From: Tetragonia tetragonoides
Taxonomy: Eukaryota > Streptophyta > Magnoliopsida > Caryophyllales > Aizoaceae
Direction: 5' to 3'
DNA: 64,000 nt
Assembly (NCBI GenBank): GCA_038025085.1
Contig: CM076143.1
Coordinates: 35,052,501-35,116,500 of the forward strand
Below are positions 33,570 through 46,499 of the stretch, one piece after another. Every line of letters starts with the position of its first letter. Position 1 is the stretch's first letter. The position numbers were made by a program, and so were the translations under genes. The notes below the pieces were generated by a model. It saw only the letters and a list, made by a program, of their open reading frames with translations, was not told where the DNA came from and did not search any database.

Positions 33570-36525
33570 ATTTTATTTTTTGTTTAAAGATAGCATTGTA
33601 TTAAAATGAAAGAGTCAACCTTACACCCTGAAGAGAACTAATAAGGAAAAAGGCATCTACTATGTAGGGTACTCTACCTTACTATTTCAGAAGCACTACA
33701 ATACAGCCAAGACCAAAACAAAACCAAGCACCCACAAACCTAACACTACCTGACTAATAACAAAAAAAAAAAAAACAATATAAACAACTACATTAAACTT
33801 TCAATAAATTGCTTCTCCTGCCTTGTGATCTTCCTCATATTCCTTCCAGCAATCCTCGATCTTACAGTAAACTTGACCGGTTGCAAAATATAATCATCAG
33901 TAATCGTTCCCTCTTGGAAGCACAAATCATTCCTTGTTCTCCGAATCCAGTAAGTTAGAGAAGCTATTGCAGAGGCATAACAAGCTTTCATGATCTTGCT
34001 ACCTTTTCTCCTGCTAATCCAGTTCAGTATCCCATCCAAACTTGCTGAAGAAGCTGTGCATGATGTCCATTGTTTTGCTTTCTTGAGCAGGGAAAGGTGA
34101 TCTTGGACATTCAAAAAATAGATGTCTACGTGTTTCATCTTGAGCCTTATAGAGTACACATCCAACATCACCCAAGTAGTAGCCCATTCTCCTCATTCTG
34201 TCACAGGGTAAAGAGCCTTTAAGCTTGCGCTAACCATATGCAGAAACTGGTCCTAGGCATGTTCAGACCACCCCAGATGAGGTTTGCGTGCCTTAGCTTT
34301 GCTGTGCTTCCTAACAAAAAACTGTAACCACTTGCCACTGTGTACACTCCATTTGCTGTAAGAGATCAGGAATTATCAGCTCTATATGCTTGCTAAAAAA
34401 GCTCTTTATTTTTGTTCAGCTTTAGCCAAGCCCAGCTGCTGTCAGCCTTAGAAACATACTGCGATAAGTCAACATTCTTCAAGTATACTCCATTAATCCA
34501 CCTGACCCACATATTGTCTTTCTTAACAGCTAAATCCCAGATATGCTTACCATTGAGAGCATAATTAAACTTTTTGCAATCTTTAAAGTTCAATCCACCA
34601 TGCTTCCTAGGTCTACACACAAGATCCCAGGCAACTAAATTGGTTTTTTTTTTCTTTTTTTTTTTTTTTTTTTTTTTTTTGGTTGATCATGACCTGACCA
34701 AAGGAAAGCCCTACATTTCTGTTCAATAGCCTTCACAACACTAGCAGGGAGGATAAAAATGCTAGCCCAGTACACATGCAACGACACTAAAACAGAATTT
34801 ATTAACTGAGTTCTACCTGCATAAGAGAGGTTCTTAAAAGCCCACACATTCAGTCTCTTTGTAATCTTGTCTACCAAACAATCACAATCCAACTTACTCC
34901 ATTTTGATGGTGATAAGGGAACACCCAGGTATTTCATGGGGAAAGTGCCTTCTCTGAACCCTAAGAGTCCCAACAAATTTTTCTTCATGTTGCCAGACAC
35001 ACCAGCAAGGTAGATATGAGATTTCTCCTTGTTGGCTTTCAAACCTGTCACTTGAGAAAAATAGGAGAAGCATTCCATGATTTTAGTGACAGATTTGCTA
35101 GTTGCTTTACAGAAAACCATGAGATCATCTGCGAAACAAAGATAGTTGAGTTTCACAGACTTGCACATAGGATGATACTTGAAATCATCATTATCACCCA
35201 CCAATTTCAGCAGCCTTGAGAGGAATTCCATGACCATCACAAAAATCAAAGGTGACACTAGATCAATTTGACGTATCCCTCTTCTAGCTTCAAAATAATC
35301 ATTACATTCACCACTCAGACTCACAAAGAAACTAGCACTCTGTAGACATGCCATGATCCAATTGCTAAACTTCTGAGGAAATCCATAACCAGAAAAAATT
35401 TCTCTCAAAAACTCCCAATGGATAGTATGATAAGATTTTCTAAGATCTATCTTCAACAAACAATGGGGAGAGGCGTTTTTCCTCCTGTAATGCCTGATGA
35501 TATCTTGGTATATCATAATATTGTGCACAATTGATCTATTTGCAACAAAAGCTCCTTGGTTCAAGGAAATCAACCCATGTAAAATTTGGCAAGTCTTCCA
35601 CACAAAACCTTAGAAATGTATTTGTAAACAGTGTTACAACATGCAATAGGCCTAAAATCAGCTGCAGTTTTAGGATTTTGTACCTTTGGCACAAAACATA
35701 GGTTAGTAGCATTAACCTGCTTCAATAATTTTTTCAGAAGAAAAGAAATCTTGAACTGCTGTAATCACATCATTCCCAACAATCTCCCAAGAGTCTTTAA
35801 AAAATCTACAACTAAAGCCATATGGACTCGGACTCTTATCACAATCAGTGGAGTCTTTATCTCATCTGAACTAACAGGAGCAATAAGTTGTAATTGTTGT
35901 TCAAGAGATAAAACATTACCAGCTTTGAAGACAAACTCTGCAGCCTGAATTCTGTACCTTTCTGTCGCACCCAGCATCCCTTTGTAGAAAGAAATGAGCT
36001 CATCAAATATTTTGACAGAATCTGTGAGTATTTCTCCATTAGCTTTCTTCAATGAAAATACTTTATTCTGCTGATTTTTCTGCTCCAGCACTGCATGAAA
36101 AAACCCTGTATTGTCATCTCCTAACTGAACCCATTTTATCTTAATCTTTTGCTTCAAAAAAGATTCAGCCGCCATATTAACCTCCCAAAACTGCTATCTT
36201 GCTAAACTCTCAGCCTTTTGCTTCAGTATATCAGCTGGGTGTGCATTTGCAACTACCTGTGCTTGTTGCAACTTGCTTCTTGCATCTTCTACCCGGGCCA
36301 GAATATCAGAGAATTCATTTTTGTTCAGCTTTTAAAGCACTGATCTGACTTGCTTGAGCTTATAATAGAGCTGAAACATTTTAGTGCCTCCAACCTTACT
36401 CTCCCAAACTTGCTTGGCTATGGACATAAAACTAGGATGTTGGCTCCACATATTAAAATATCTGAAGTTACTTCTTCTTTGCCGAACATCATTAGTCAGG
36501 GTGATATGTATAGTCACGGTGACAT
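33570..36525 (-). mobile_element. 5'-truncated L1-type LINE nested in T1 3' region
   Basis: It is bounded by a 12-bp target duplication, AAAATCTATTTT (33558-33569 and 36526-36537), with a degenerate T-rich (A-tail) edge at 33566-33590. The insertion is minus-oriented and 5'-truncated inside the end of the endonuclease. It carries the RT linker, RT and zf-RVT. The same insertion at the same site is present in the duplicate (46910-49857), so it predates the duplication. Confidence 0.88.
33788..36525 (-). pseudogene. LINE ORF2 fragment (RT and zf-RVT)
   Basis: Reading on minus, 36550-36300 gives YFNMWSQHPSFM and KQVWESKVGG, and 36175-35765 gives WVQLGDDNTGFFHAVL. The RT frame 35603-34635 contains GAFVANRSI, LLKIDLRKSY, RRGIRQIDLVSPLIF (the usual GDP is changed to IDL), YLCFADDLMVF and PMKYLGVPL. 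The frame ends in a Lys-coding A-tract (34646-34680) that is expanded relative to the duplicate. The finger domain follows with VLYKAQDETRRHLFFECP near 34100. Stops and frameshifts occur near 35610, 34630, 34390 and 34200. Confidence 0.85.
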
Positions 36526-36608
36526 AAAATCTATTTTTTTGCAGGCACAAGTTCTCAAGACACAGACATTATATCATTTTCTTAAAGCACAGTAAGGCAC
36601 CGGGAGCG

Positions 36609-36812
36609 ACAAAGGCTCTTTGACGGAGACTATTAATTTAGTCTTACGTCTACATCAGCAAGGCACATGCATTACTTAAGCAGAGCTACGCAACGCTCTT
36701 TGACATTGAGGCTATTAAAATTAGCGTCACGTTGGCCCCGGCAAAGCAGAGCTATGCAACGCTCTTTGACGTAGAGGCTATTAAAATTAGCGTCACGTTG
36801 GCACCCACAAAG
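36609..36812 (+). repeat. T1 3'-UTR tandem repeat, 66-bp period
   Basis: Two well-matched 66-bp units begin at 36681 and 36747 (CAGAGCTACGCAACGCTCTT…). They are preceded by a more diverged unit from 36609. The duplicate at 49941-50145 has the same period. Tandem repeats in the 3' untranslated region are a known habit of Tat/Ogre elements and a known source of plant satellites. Confidence 0.8.
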
Positions 36813-36849
36813 AAGGTAACCCTGACCACAGGCGGTCAGGTTTTATTTC

Positions 36850-37396
36850 TGTAGACACCCTAATCGGTTCTCATCCCCTGGTACCGCAAAGCCGGATGAT
36901 GATGGTAATGGATTGACATGAACGTAAGTAGCAAAGGACATTGCTCGAAAATCAAGACCAAATTCCTTGAAACCTCATTCTTTTGATAGCCATTGTTATA
37001 AGGATTCCAACGCCTTTGACCTTGCTGCAATCAGGCTCCCGGATCAAAAGATATCGTGTCTTGAAGATTTGGGTCAAAATCGCTCGATCCCGACCCCCTG
37101 GGTCAGCCCAAGGGCAATTTTGTAATTTACTGAGCACAAAAAGTCAAAAATCCCTATTCGCGCGCGCGCCTCCGGGTCGAGCGGCTGACGTTGTCAACCC
37201 AGCGGCACACGCGTGACAGCGGCGGCCTTCAGGCCAACCGCTGGCCCCCAGCTGCCTTCCGAGCAGCCCCTGGGCCTGATTTTCTTGCTGGGCCGAGTTT
37301 GGCGCCAGGGCTGCATCCCTAGGCCCCTAATTTTGTCGCCTAACTCTATAAATACTCCCTTTCAGTCTCTTTTGAGAGAGGTGGGTCAGTTTATAA
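36850..37396 (+). repeat. T1 3' LTR, truncated at the duplication breakpoint
   Basis: It starts TGTAGACACCCTAATCGG and includes the GC cluster and TATAAATA at 37347. It stops at GTGGGTCAGTTTATAA, where copia sequence takes over. It shares with 50290-51909, but not with 17357 or 43227, an extra GC-rich piece around 37216-37265 (CCTTCAGGCC…CTGCCTTCCG). This identifies it as the 3' LTR. Confidence 0.85.
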
Positions 37397-40300
37397 ACCT
37401 TCTACCTGAGAACAATATCTTTCACTGCTCATATGTTTCATATCATCATGAAATATTTGTAATTTGAAAATGAGAGTAAATATTCTATGGTACTTTACGT
37501 CAATAAGAATCACTTATTTCATATTCATGGTACTTCAGACCATAAGTATCTTTCTATCGAATATCACCAACAACTCATCATATAGGTGATATTCACATCA
37601 ACTCTCAACCTTTGTAATCGATAAATTGTTAAACTCATATGCTCAAACTTCTGGTTGAGACGATAATCAATTCATTCAAAATTCTCTTGCAGAGATTTTG
37701 TATCTTGCATCACGTCATATCCAAATCGGGAATGCTAAAGAACAATATATCTTGTCTCATTCTCATTGATCTTACCTGAGACAAATAATATTTGTATATC
37801 ATTGATTCATGGACCTTTGCAACTTCAAAAATAAAAGGCTCATATAAATTCAAAATAAACTCTTCGGGAGCTTTTCACTTATTCAAAGGTCTGTGTATGC
37901 CATTATACATATCCAACAAGGCATTTAGAGTCCTTTAGGGATTATATCTTCAATCCTTATGGGATTGACATACCATAGGAGTAAACATTTCCTTTTATAG
38001 GTTTCCACCTATAAAATATGTAGTATCCTATAAAACTACATTCTAATGGAAAATGTGTGCATGCGTATGAGATAAAATTAATAAATTAGTAAATGTTAAA
38101 AAAACAGAAATAAGATATAAAATATAGTGACATATATGATGTATGACTTATAATCTATATGCACAAAATGAATGACTCGATAATGTAAACTGTACAGTTT
38201 GGATATCAAATCCATAATTTAATTGGACTGCAGGTCCATGAGCTCATTTTCTATTTCCAATCAATAATATGTCGACATTCAGATGGACTTTATAAATATG
38301 ATCCTCATTCATATGTCCATCACATCTTGTGTATGCATATCGGTTCGTGCATATACCGGTATCAAAATATTAATCATTGAAATCTCATAATCAACTTTAT
38401 TTATCCATCATCAGTACTGAAAAATGATATCTGAATATTTTCTTAGGAGGTACCTTTTCCTTTTTCTTATTGACCATATATTTTCCATTCAGATATCCAT
38501 ACCTCTTCAGAGGTACTTATAAGTTTGTAAGAACTTGTCCATATATCATATCTCTTTAAGAGTACCAACCAAACTGCACGATCTTGCCATGTTTGTATAA
38601 TAGACTTTTATTAGGAACCGATATCCAATTAATTTGAATGAAAGTAAACTTAATATATATACTACACTTCATATGTATATATCAATCCTAACATAACTGG
38701 CAAGATAACTCAATTCTCATAACATGTATCTCTACAACCAATTTGTGCCACGATATGCCTCCCAAAGGGTCATAATTGTGCGACAATCAAATCATAGAGT
38801 TTCATACTTGAATATATAGAGGTTTGAAATAAAGCTGGTACATATGTATAAGTATATGAACCTCAAATTTATATCATATTCGGAACTTCTGGTTCAGATG
38901 GGGATCCACATTGTACATTCTTAATGTATGTCTATGTTTTCTTCAGCTTTCCTCTATTATTCGCCCCCTAAGCTAAAAAAAGTATCTGTCATGGATAGTT
39001 ATAAATGGGCATTTCATTATATTGAAATTCAGCTTAGATCCACCACATTCTCATCTTCTCATGATGAGATTCACTTTATTAGTTCTCTGGTGGAGAATAA
39101 TAATTTTCGTGAGTAATGTAATTTGCAGTTGGTTGTCTCTGTGCTAATATAATTTGCCCCATACAAAAGATCCAATATTGAGAAAAACGCTCAAAACATA
39201 CTTTATAACGAACTTGCATAATGCAATGCAACCCATCTTTTAAGTAATCTTCTGGCCACTTAATCTTAATTTGCACAAGTTGCTATCAATATCTCTTGTC
39301 TCTTTTGGAATCAAACTAGTTTATTGTTCGAAACTAAATATATACCCCATCTCGTTGTCAGTCTTGCCTTTAAACATCATAGTAATAAAACACGAGTGAG
39401 TATGAGCACATTATCATATATTCATTCAAGAGAAACTTCAGGTTCTCGGAACGGGTGTCTTCATACCGGGATGGCCTAAACTGTCACATCAACAAACTAT
39501 TTCACGTAACTAACTTCTGGTTAGTTTTTGCTCAATAATAAAACTTTGACGTACTCATTTACACGTGAATCTGGCCAGATGTATGATCTGACAAAGACAT
39601 AACTTATGTCTCTTTAATAGTGGCAAGAAGATCTCATTGATTCTATCAGGGAAGATTGTTGATACTCTTGTTGAGCATGTTCTCAGCTTATTCATATAAA
39701 TATCCATGGACATTATCTATCAGTTGGATAGATTTTATTTATTTATGCAAAAGTCCATTGTCATAGTACAAGATCATCAATATAATTGACACTTTAACCA
39801 TATGACCTTATTTATCTCATGTTTGAATGCAAATATAATTCTAGTTCACATTCTATCTCCCCATTTTCCGTAGATCCGTAGTAGGAAAATAAAAATCCTA
39901 AACACAATTAAAATTACTTTTCCATCAGTAATTATATAAGGGGTACAAGTTTCGAACTTCATATGCATATTGAATATACGCATTTCACCAATTAATTTTG
40001 TACTTCAGGCCAAAGATTAATTAGTTGCATCGTTGTATTAACAAAATCATACTTGCAACATTAAGGGACTTATGGCCCTTATTTAAATTGTTGACTCAAG
40101 TGGGAGACGATGTCAATCTATAATCATGAACTTCAGGTGATGATAATTGGATTGTTAAATAATTTCTCCTTTATTTAATTAGAGATACCCCTTTTGTGAT
40201 ATTTGGATCACCATCAATAATTTTTATATCAATCTTCATGGACATACATTTTTCAAATCAACTTTGAACTTCGGGCGAAAGGATTGTTCGTCATTGTAAA

Positions 40301-42028
40301 TATTTACAAAACTTCACACATTTTTATGGAACTTCTGGCCCAAAATTACATGAAATGTTTGTTCGTTCATGTATTCAAAATAATATCAATATAATCATGA
40401 GCTTCTGGTCATGATTATGTGACATCATCCAATTTCTACATCAATGGAGATACCCATTTTGTGATTCGCAAGATCACTATGAATAATTTCTCTCATACAA
40501 GGGGTTTGAATTTATAAGGGGACCTTGCAGACCATAACTTGTAAAATCTCATAACTGTTTCTTTACAACATCAATGTGTAAGCCTTCTGGGCGATATTAT
40601 ATATATTATATAAACTTTTATTCGGAATAAGTATATTTCATAAATAGTTTGCGGGACTATATTTTATATACACTTATCTTCAGGATAAGTATATTAAATA
40701 CAAGGTATACACAAAGACTTTTCATATAGAGATAATAATGGTGATGCCTCTAACATTACATATTCCATCCATTCACTGCATAAAAGCAATTATCATATAC
40801 TTGAAGAAGTATGTAAAATTTACGTGAAGATACCGAAAAACAAAGTATAAATAAATCGCATGAGCAAATCTGAATGACATGAAATCCTTATCAAAGTCAT
40901 AGTCTCAAAAAATCAATATTTAAATTAGAGATAATGACTACGCCAAAACCAATACCATCAATAGTAGTCAATAAACAATTTAATTAATAACTCCATGTTT
41001 ATACTTAGATAACAAACATATGAGTAAAACATTGAGCGTAATAATGATCCAAATGAAAAGTAAGTACTATGCCATGAAGAAATGACTATAGCCTTCGTCA
41101 TAATGATGTTTCTTTAAGAAACTCATACCCTTGGTCACAAGGAATGTGACATCTAGCTTTGATCAATTGAGAGCATAAGAATAATAAAATAGATATAACA
41201 GATGTCGAAACTGTACATGGACGATATGCAAGGCAACATACATGTGTTATTCAACCATGAAAAGTGTATATGCGAGACACATGGACAAATTTTCGGAACC
41301 AATTTACAAGTAACTCTGTTAATCTTATCTCCATACTGAACCAATTTATTTGCTAATCACATAAATAATTGGAAGTATAATAATGAAGTCACCACACATA
41401 ATTAAAACCAACATGTCTTTAAAATAAAATAAGATAAATCAACATGATATATAGCCCACCAAAGGCAGCAGTGCACGAAGAACAAACAGAAAATTGGCTA
41501 TATCATGTTAACTCACAGTAAAATAAATTCCCTTTCTATGTTTACAAATTTAATTCTCTTGTAAGACTAACCTCCTTGTTATCATAATAAATTAATATAA
41601 AACAAACAACTCTAAGCAATCTTACCATGTTTGATAAAATATTGGTGATCGAAAGTGGTGATTACACGAGCCAGTATCTGTCAGTTTTGCCGATTGATGG
41701 GTATGTATTTCTGAACTATAATTGGACCGTGAGATCAGTGATTATTGAATCCTCAATACGCAGTCTTTGCCGATCTGTCATTTATACAATTAGCTAGGGC
41801 TAGAGATTGGTGCTGATAACGTGTTGTGAAACAATTAAAGAGATAAAGAGTAGAGAGTAAATGGGAGAGAGATGTCACTGTATTATTCACAGATGAGTGA
41901 TATATATAGTACAAGAGTGGCTAGGGTTTTGTTTGTAGAGCAAGAACCCTAGTACAAGATATGGTAAGTATCTAGCTACAGTATCTCTACAATATATTGT
42001 ACATCCACATATAAGATATTTCATAACA
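37397..42028 (-). mobile_element. copia element, duplicated copy, lacking its 3' LTR end
   Basis: It corresponds to 11528-16158 and matches closely throughout. The 5' LTR is at 41822-42028, followed by CTTCT as in copy 1. The 3' LTR and about 700 bp of interior are absent because the duplication began inside the element. No ORF is preserved. Confidence 0.88.
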
Positions 42029-42033
42029 CTTCT

Positions 42034-43226
42034 CTCATTTGTGTGATATTATGTTGCACGTTTTCAATAAAACCACTATATTCGTTTATTTACGAATCCC
42101 GACCCAAAATCAAATTCGAGGTTAGAATCAAATATTTGCTTATACGCGATGATGGATGTTCCACCAACCATCACATCAAAACCTTTATACAAAATCACTT
42201 TCCACAGTGGAATGAACATTTTCCCCAGTGAAATCATTTTGCGTAGTGGAATACCTATGATCGAATACAAGCGAAACATTTATCGTCCCCTATTATTTGG
42301 CGTCGGCCCATCCCGGGAGATCCTATCAAAAGACTCTTTTAAGCCATTACCCACTAAACACTTAACCATACTCTATTCAAATCATCCACTTATCAATCTC
42401 CAATGAATGTTAGTCCCAAGTGAAGAACAAATATTTTTGATAAGTCTAATACTTATACTCAAAGCAAAGAACCGGTTTGATCCCCATATATTAAGACGTA
42501 GCACGCTTTATAGGAGCTAATCAACTCACTTTGAATCTTGAACCGTTTTGATCCTACTCTTTCTCCTATATAGTGTAGTAGGAGGTTCCTTGGATCATTT
42601 TGACGCAACGCAAGTCATCTCAAATGTTTCTGAATTATTTCCCTCTCAGGGGTAAGAACAAACATACCTGCCTTAGAGGCACCCAAAGAGTCTTACGAAC
42701 CGGATCCATCGGTATGGCTATGATCCAAGAGTAGATTAAAGTCCTACATTGATTGTACCTAGTGCAGTACATGTGTATCCAAGCCCGCTGTACATAAACG
42801 AATAAATCGGCTCTAAACTGCTTTTTTCATGCAATTGTGCTGTGTGACAATGTGTACCTAAATGTGTTTTTCTTTATCATTTTAGGCATTATTTAATATA
42901 ATTCAAAATTTTCATATGGGATATAACGTATTAGTAAACAAAACGTACTCAGTGGGGAGGAGGAGACGGGTCAGAGGACGTCCGCACCTTCTTACCTAGA
43001 CTCCAAACCAGGTCTTTCATTTGCAAACCAGTCAAAGAATTTTCGTGCCTTATCGCGATGAACTTATTTTTGGGTTTCTTAAATGGTTTTTTTCTTAAAT
43101 CTTTTATAAAACCCTTTACTTTTGAAACCCGACCTTGTTTGGGTCATAATAAGGTGGCGACTTTGAACCTTGCGATGATTCCTTGACAATTGACCACTTT
43201 AATTGGTCGATTTTCGTGGGACATGC
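42034..43226 (+). repeat. Duplicate of the Tat-LTR/leader flank
   Basis: Collinear with 16164-17356, including the GGTGGCGACTTT PBS-like word near 43155. No gene is seen. Confidence 0.75.
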
Positions 43227-43889
43227 TATAGACACCCTAATCAGTTCTCATCCCCTGGCACCGCAAAGCCCGATGTTGGAGGTAATGGATTGACATGCAC
43301 GTAAGTAGAAAAGGACATTGCTCAGAAATCTATACCAAATTCCTTGAAACCTCAGTCTTTGGATAGCCCTTGTTATAAGGATTCCAACGTCTTTGACCTT
43401 GCTTCAATCAGGCTCCCGGATCGAAAGATATCGCGTCTTAAAGATTTGGGTCAAAACCGCTCGATCCGACCCCCTCGGTCAGCCCAAGGGCAATTTCGAA
43501 ATTTATGGAAGATAAAAAGTCAAAAATCTCTAGTCGCGCGCGCGCCTCCGTGTCGAGCGGCTGACGTTGTCAACCCAGCGGCACACACGTGACAGCCTGG
43601 GCTCAGCGGCAGCCGCTGGGCCTGATTTTCTGGCTGGGCCGAGTTTGGAGTCGGGGTTGTAGCCCTAGGCCCCTGATTTCGTCCCCTAACTCTATAAATA
43701 CTCGCTTTCACCATCTTTTGAGAGCGGTGGGTCAGTTTATAATTTTGAGAGCACAAAAACCCTAAATCATAGAGAATTCAGAATTTGAAGATTCAAGCAA
43801 GCCATTGCACCAAATCTAGCACCCAAGATTGAAAAGCAATTCCAATTCTACTAGTCTCATTCGAATAGAACGTCCAGGTTAACCATCCT
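43227..43889 (+). repeat. T1 5' LTR, duplicated and truncated
   Basis: Collinear with 17357-18022: the same mutated start TATAGACACCC, the GC cluster at about 43555-43625 and TATAAATA at 43693. It is truncated after GGTTAACCATCCT by a deletion that also removed the PBS and the protease. Confidence 0.85.
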
Positions 43890-43890
43890 A

Positions 43891-45397
43891 GTTTTAAATT
43901 AGGTTATGTAGCACCTGTTGATCATGGGGGTCGTTCAATTTGGCAAATCAATCGTGAAGATATATTGTCTGAAATTGTGTACTGGAGTAAAGCCATTGTT
44001 TGTTATGTTGTTGGGGCTAGACCTCCTGTGAATGCATTAAGTGGTTTCTTTCGTCAAAAATGGGGAAGCCATGGAATTAATAAAATTGCAATGCTAAAAA
44101 ATGGGATAACTCTTGTGCGTTTTGACACCATGGAAGGTAGAGATAAGGTGCTGGAAGCTGGGATTTATCGCTTTGACAGTAAGCCACTGATTGTGCGTCC
44201 TTGGTCAGAGGATATGGACCTCTCTAGTACCTATATGGGTTAGGCTCCCTAAGTTAGATGTGAAGTATTGGAGTGCCGATGGACTAAGCAAGCTGGGGAG
44301 CGAGTTTGATAGGGAACCCTTTAATGGATGACAAGAGTACTGAAATGAAAATGGGGGTGAATTATGCTAGATTGATGATTGAAGTCGATATAGACTCTGA
44401 TTTCCCTGATGTGATTCAATATGCAAATGAAAAGGATATGTTGGTTAATCAAAGGGTAAAATATGAGTGGAAACCAATCACTTGTAATTTTTGCCATCAG
44501 TTGGGACATACTGAATTAGACTGCAGGAAGAAGCATAAAAAAGTGTGGGTACCTAAGAAGACTACATATTAACAAGGAACTGTAGCACCTGCAGTTATTG
44601 CCCTAGCAACACAGCAGAATACAACACCACAAGAAATTCAGTTACAACAAAAGGATACACATCAGTACATCCAGCCAAATGATGGGTGGCAGATCTCTAG
44701 TCGCAGAACTAGACAACAAGGGGGTTTCATCATTTAGGCTCCAGTTAATAATTTTTTTGAAGCTCTAGAGAGTCCTAAGGTTCTTGAACATGATAAAGGC
44801 AATGACCATGGGGGATCACCTGTACCTCCAGTAGGTCATGGATAGTCTCATGTCTTGGAATGTAAGAGGCCTCAATGGCCTGAATAAGCAAAACGAGGTG
44901 ACTCTTTTTTGCAATAAAATGCAGATTAGCCTTGTAGGGTTAATTGAAACAAAAATTAAAATAAAAAGTTTTGCTATGTGTAGCCAAAATGTGCTTCCTG
45001 GATGGAGTAGATACATGAATCATAGTGCTCATCCAGCTGGAAGAGTGTGGGTGTTGTGGCAACCTTCATTATGTGCTATTGATGTTGTGTCTGCTACAAC
45101 TCAAATGGTGACATGCAGGGTGCAAATTTTGTCTCTAATAAGTATTTCATTACATCTTTTTTTTATGGACTAAATGAAAGAGAAATGAGGAGGGCTCTTT
45201 GTCAGGAGATTGAGTCTTTTGCTGTTGGTTGTAATATGCCTTAGGTCTTGCTTGGGGATTTCAACACTGTGTTAATGGATGATGACAGAATTGGTGGCAG
45301 ACCTGTCACTGCAAGTGAAAAAATTGAGCTGAAAGAATGTATAGATAATAATCATCTTGTGGAACTCCCATGGGATGGTTGCAAATACACATGGAGC
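43891..45397 (+). pseudogene. LINE ORF1 and endonuclease fragment (duplicate)
   Basis: Equivalent to 19533-21055. The ORF1 DUF4283 region is present (YWSKAIVCYVVGARPPVNAL) with a frameshifting deletion near 44225. The zinc knuckle CNFCHQLGHTELDC is intact here. The endonuclease start MDSLMSWNVRGLNGLNKQ at 44838 runs further in frame than in copy 1 (to about 45170). The fragment ends at CACATGGAGC, fused to antisense gene 2 sequence. Confidence 0.85.
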
Positions 45398-46211
45398 CGT
45401 AAAAAGCTCACTGTAAGAACGGTAGTGGTGTCCCCAGGTGTTTCCCCAATGGCCGAAGAGCTCCACCAACTCCGTCTTACATTTCCAAATAGAAACGTCA
45501 TAAACAATAGGCGTACCCATGCAAGGTATCCCGGTCAACATCGCAAACTTCGAAGGAGTAATCATCATTTTCCTATTAGGGAAGTGGAACGTATTGGTAG
45601 TGTCCCAAAAACACTCCAAAGACAACCAAACAATACATCTTTTGACTCGCTCAACCGAGTCCGCCGCTCTAAAAAGGGGCCCAAACCCCGCATTCAACAC
45701 CGCATCTTGCACCTCTTTGGGCAAGGTTTTGAAAAGCTTAACCGAAGAGCCATAGTTTCCATGGGCCTTCAAATTCCCATCGGGTTCCTATGATCAAGAT
45801 CACCCCTCCTTAGGTTCACATGCTTCTAAGTTCGTTCAAGCCGCGCAAGATCACATGCGCTACAAGCTTGACAATTGCATACAAACTCTATACAAATTCT
45901 ATCCAAGGAAAGCATATAAACTCAAATTCATTGCACAAAACTATGAGTTCAAAAGTTTGAGGACTTACCACGAACTTGCAAGCCTGAGAGCTCAAATGAG
46001 TCGCCGATCGGAAAAGCAACTTCGATCGATCTAAAACAATGTTGGGCATCCTATCCGATCGGGTGTATCGATATTGAGGAAAAGCCACATTAGGCTTCCT
46101 CTTTGAAAGATTCACATGAGGTGGAAAAGCCTTGGTGAAAATGTCGATTTCCTCTACCTCCTCCCACACCTCGGCCCTCTTACTCCTCCTCTTTCCCAAT
46201 TTTCGAGTCAT
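45395..46211 (-). pseudogene. Antisense gene 2, 5' part only (duplicate)
   Basis: Exon 1 runs from an ATG at 46209-46211 (MTRKLGKRRSKRAEVWEEVE) to KFV. An intron lies at 45788-45968 with a GTAAGT donor. Exon 2 runs from 45787 (EPDGNLKAHGNYGSSVKLF) through the plant mobile domain to 45395, where the deletion fuses it to LINE sequence. Exon 1 lacks the in-frame TGA of copy 1, so this copy preserves the older form of the leader. The rest of the gene is gone. Confidence 0.75.
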
Positions 46212-46499
46212 GGAAGAAGGATGAACAAGCAAGCAAGGCCAAAGAAGCAACAATGGAGAATTTCAAATTTTCTCTCTCCAAGGGTTTCAAAAACCCACTC
46301 TCAAAATCACCCGAGAAATCACAAATAAACTTCAAATTATGCAAAGATTATGCAAAAGCAAGCAAATGCAAACAAAAAGGAGCAAATTTGAGCAAGAATC
46401 AGCAAGAATTGAAGTTTGAGCAACAACGGAGTTAGAGAGAGAGAGACTCAAAATTTTGGGGGAAAAATGACCAAAAAATCGGCCTTCTCTCACTTAAAA

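Larger units (their letters stand above)
11523..37391 (+). repeat. Tandem segmental duplication, copy 1 (25,869 bp)
   Basis: From 11523 to 37391 the sequence is represented again, with deletions, in 37392-51909. Both copies carry the same copia insertion, the same LINE insertion sites and the same LTR variants in the same order, so they come from duplication of one locus and not from separate insertions. Confidence 0.85.
17357..37396 (+). mobile_element. Tat (Retand/Ogre-type) gypsy element T1, with nested LINEs, 3' LTR broken
   Basis: The order is 5' LTR, PBS, protease remnant, LINE insertion, RT, RNase H, second (archaeal-type) RNase H, integrase, two antisense genes, LINE insertion, tandem repeats, and 3' LTR fragment. 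Two RNase H domains and a TGGCGACTCC-type PBS define the Tat branch. Antisense ORFs between pol and the 3' LTR are known from several Tat lineages. Gag is missing. No target duplication is recognisable; the 5' flank is GGGACATGC and the intact sister 3' LTR at 51909 is followed by GGGCATCCC. All ORFs are interrupted. Confidence 0.85.

Noticed and set aside
45248..45793. 181-codon open frame in copy 2
   Set aside because: It is a chimaera created by the deletion at 45395: endonuclease codons followed by the reverse strand of a plant-mobile-domain exon.
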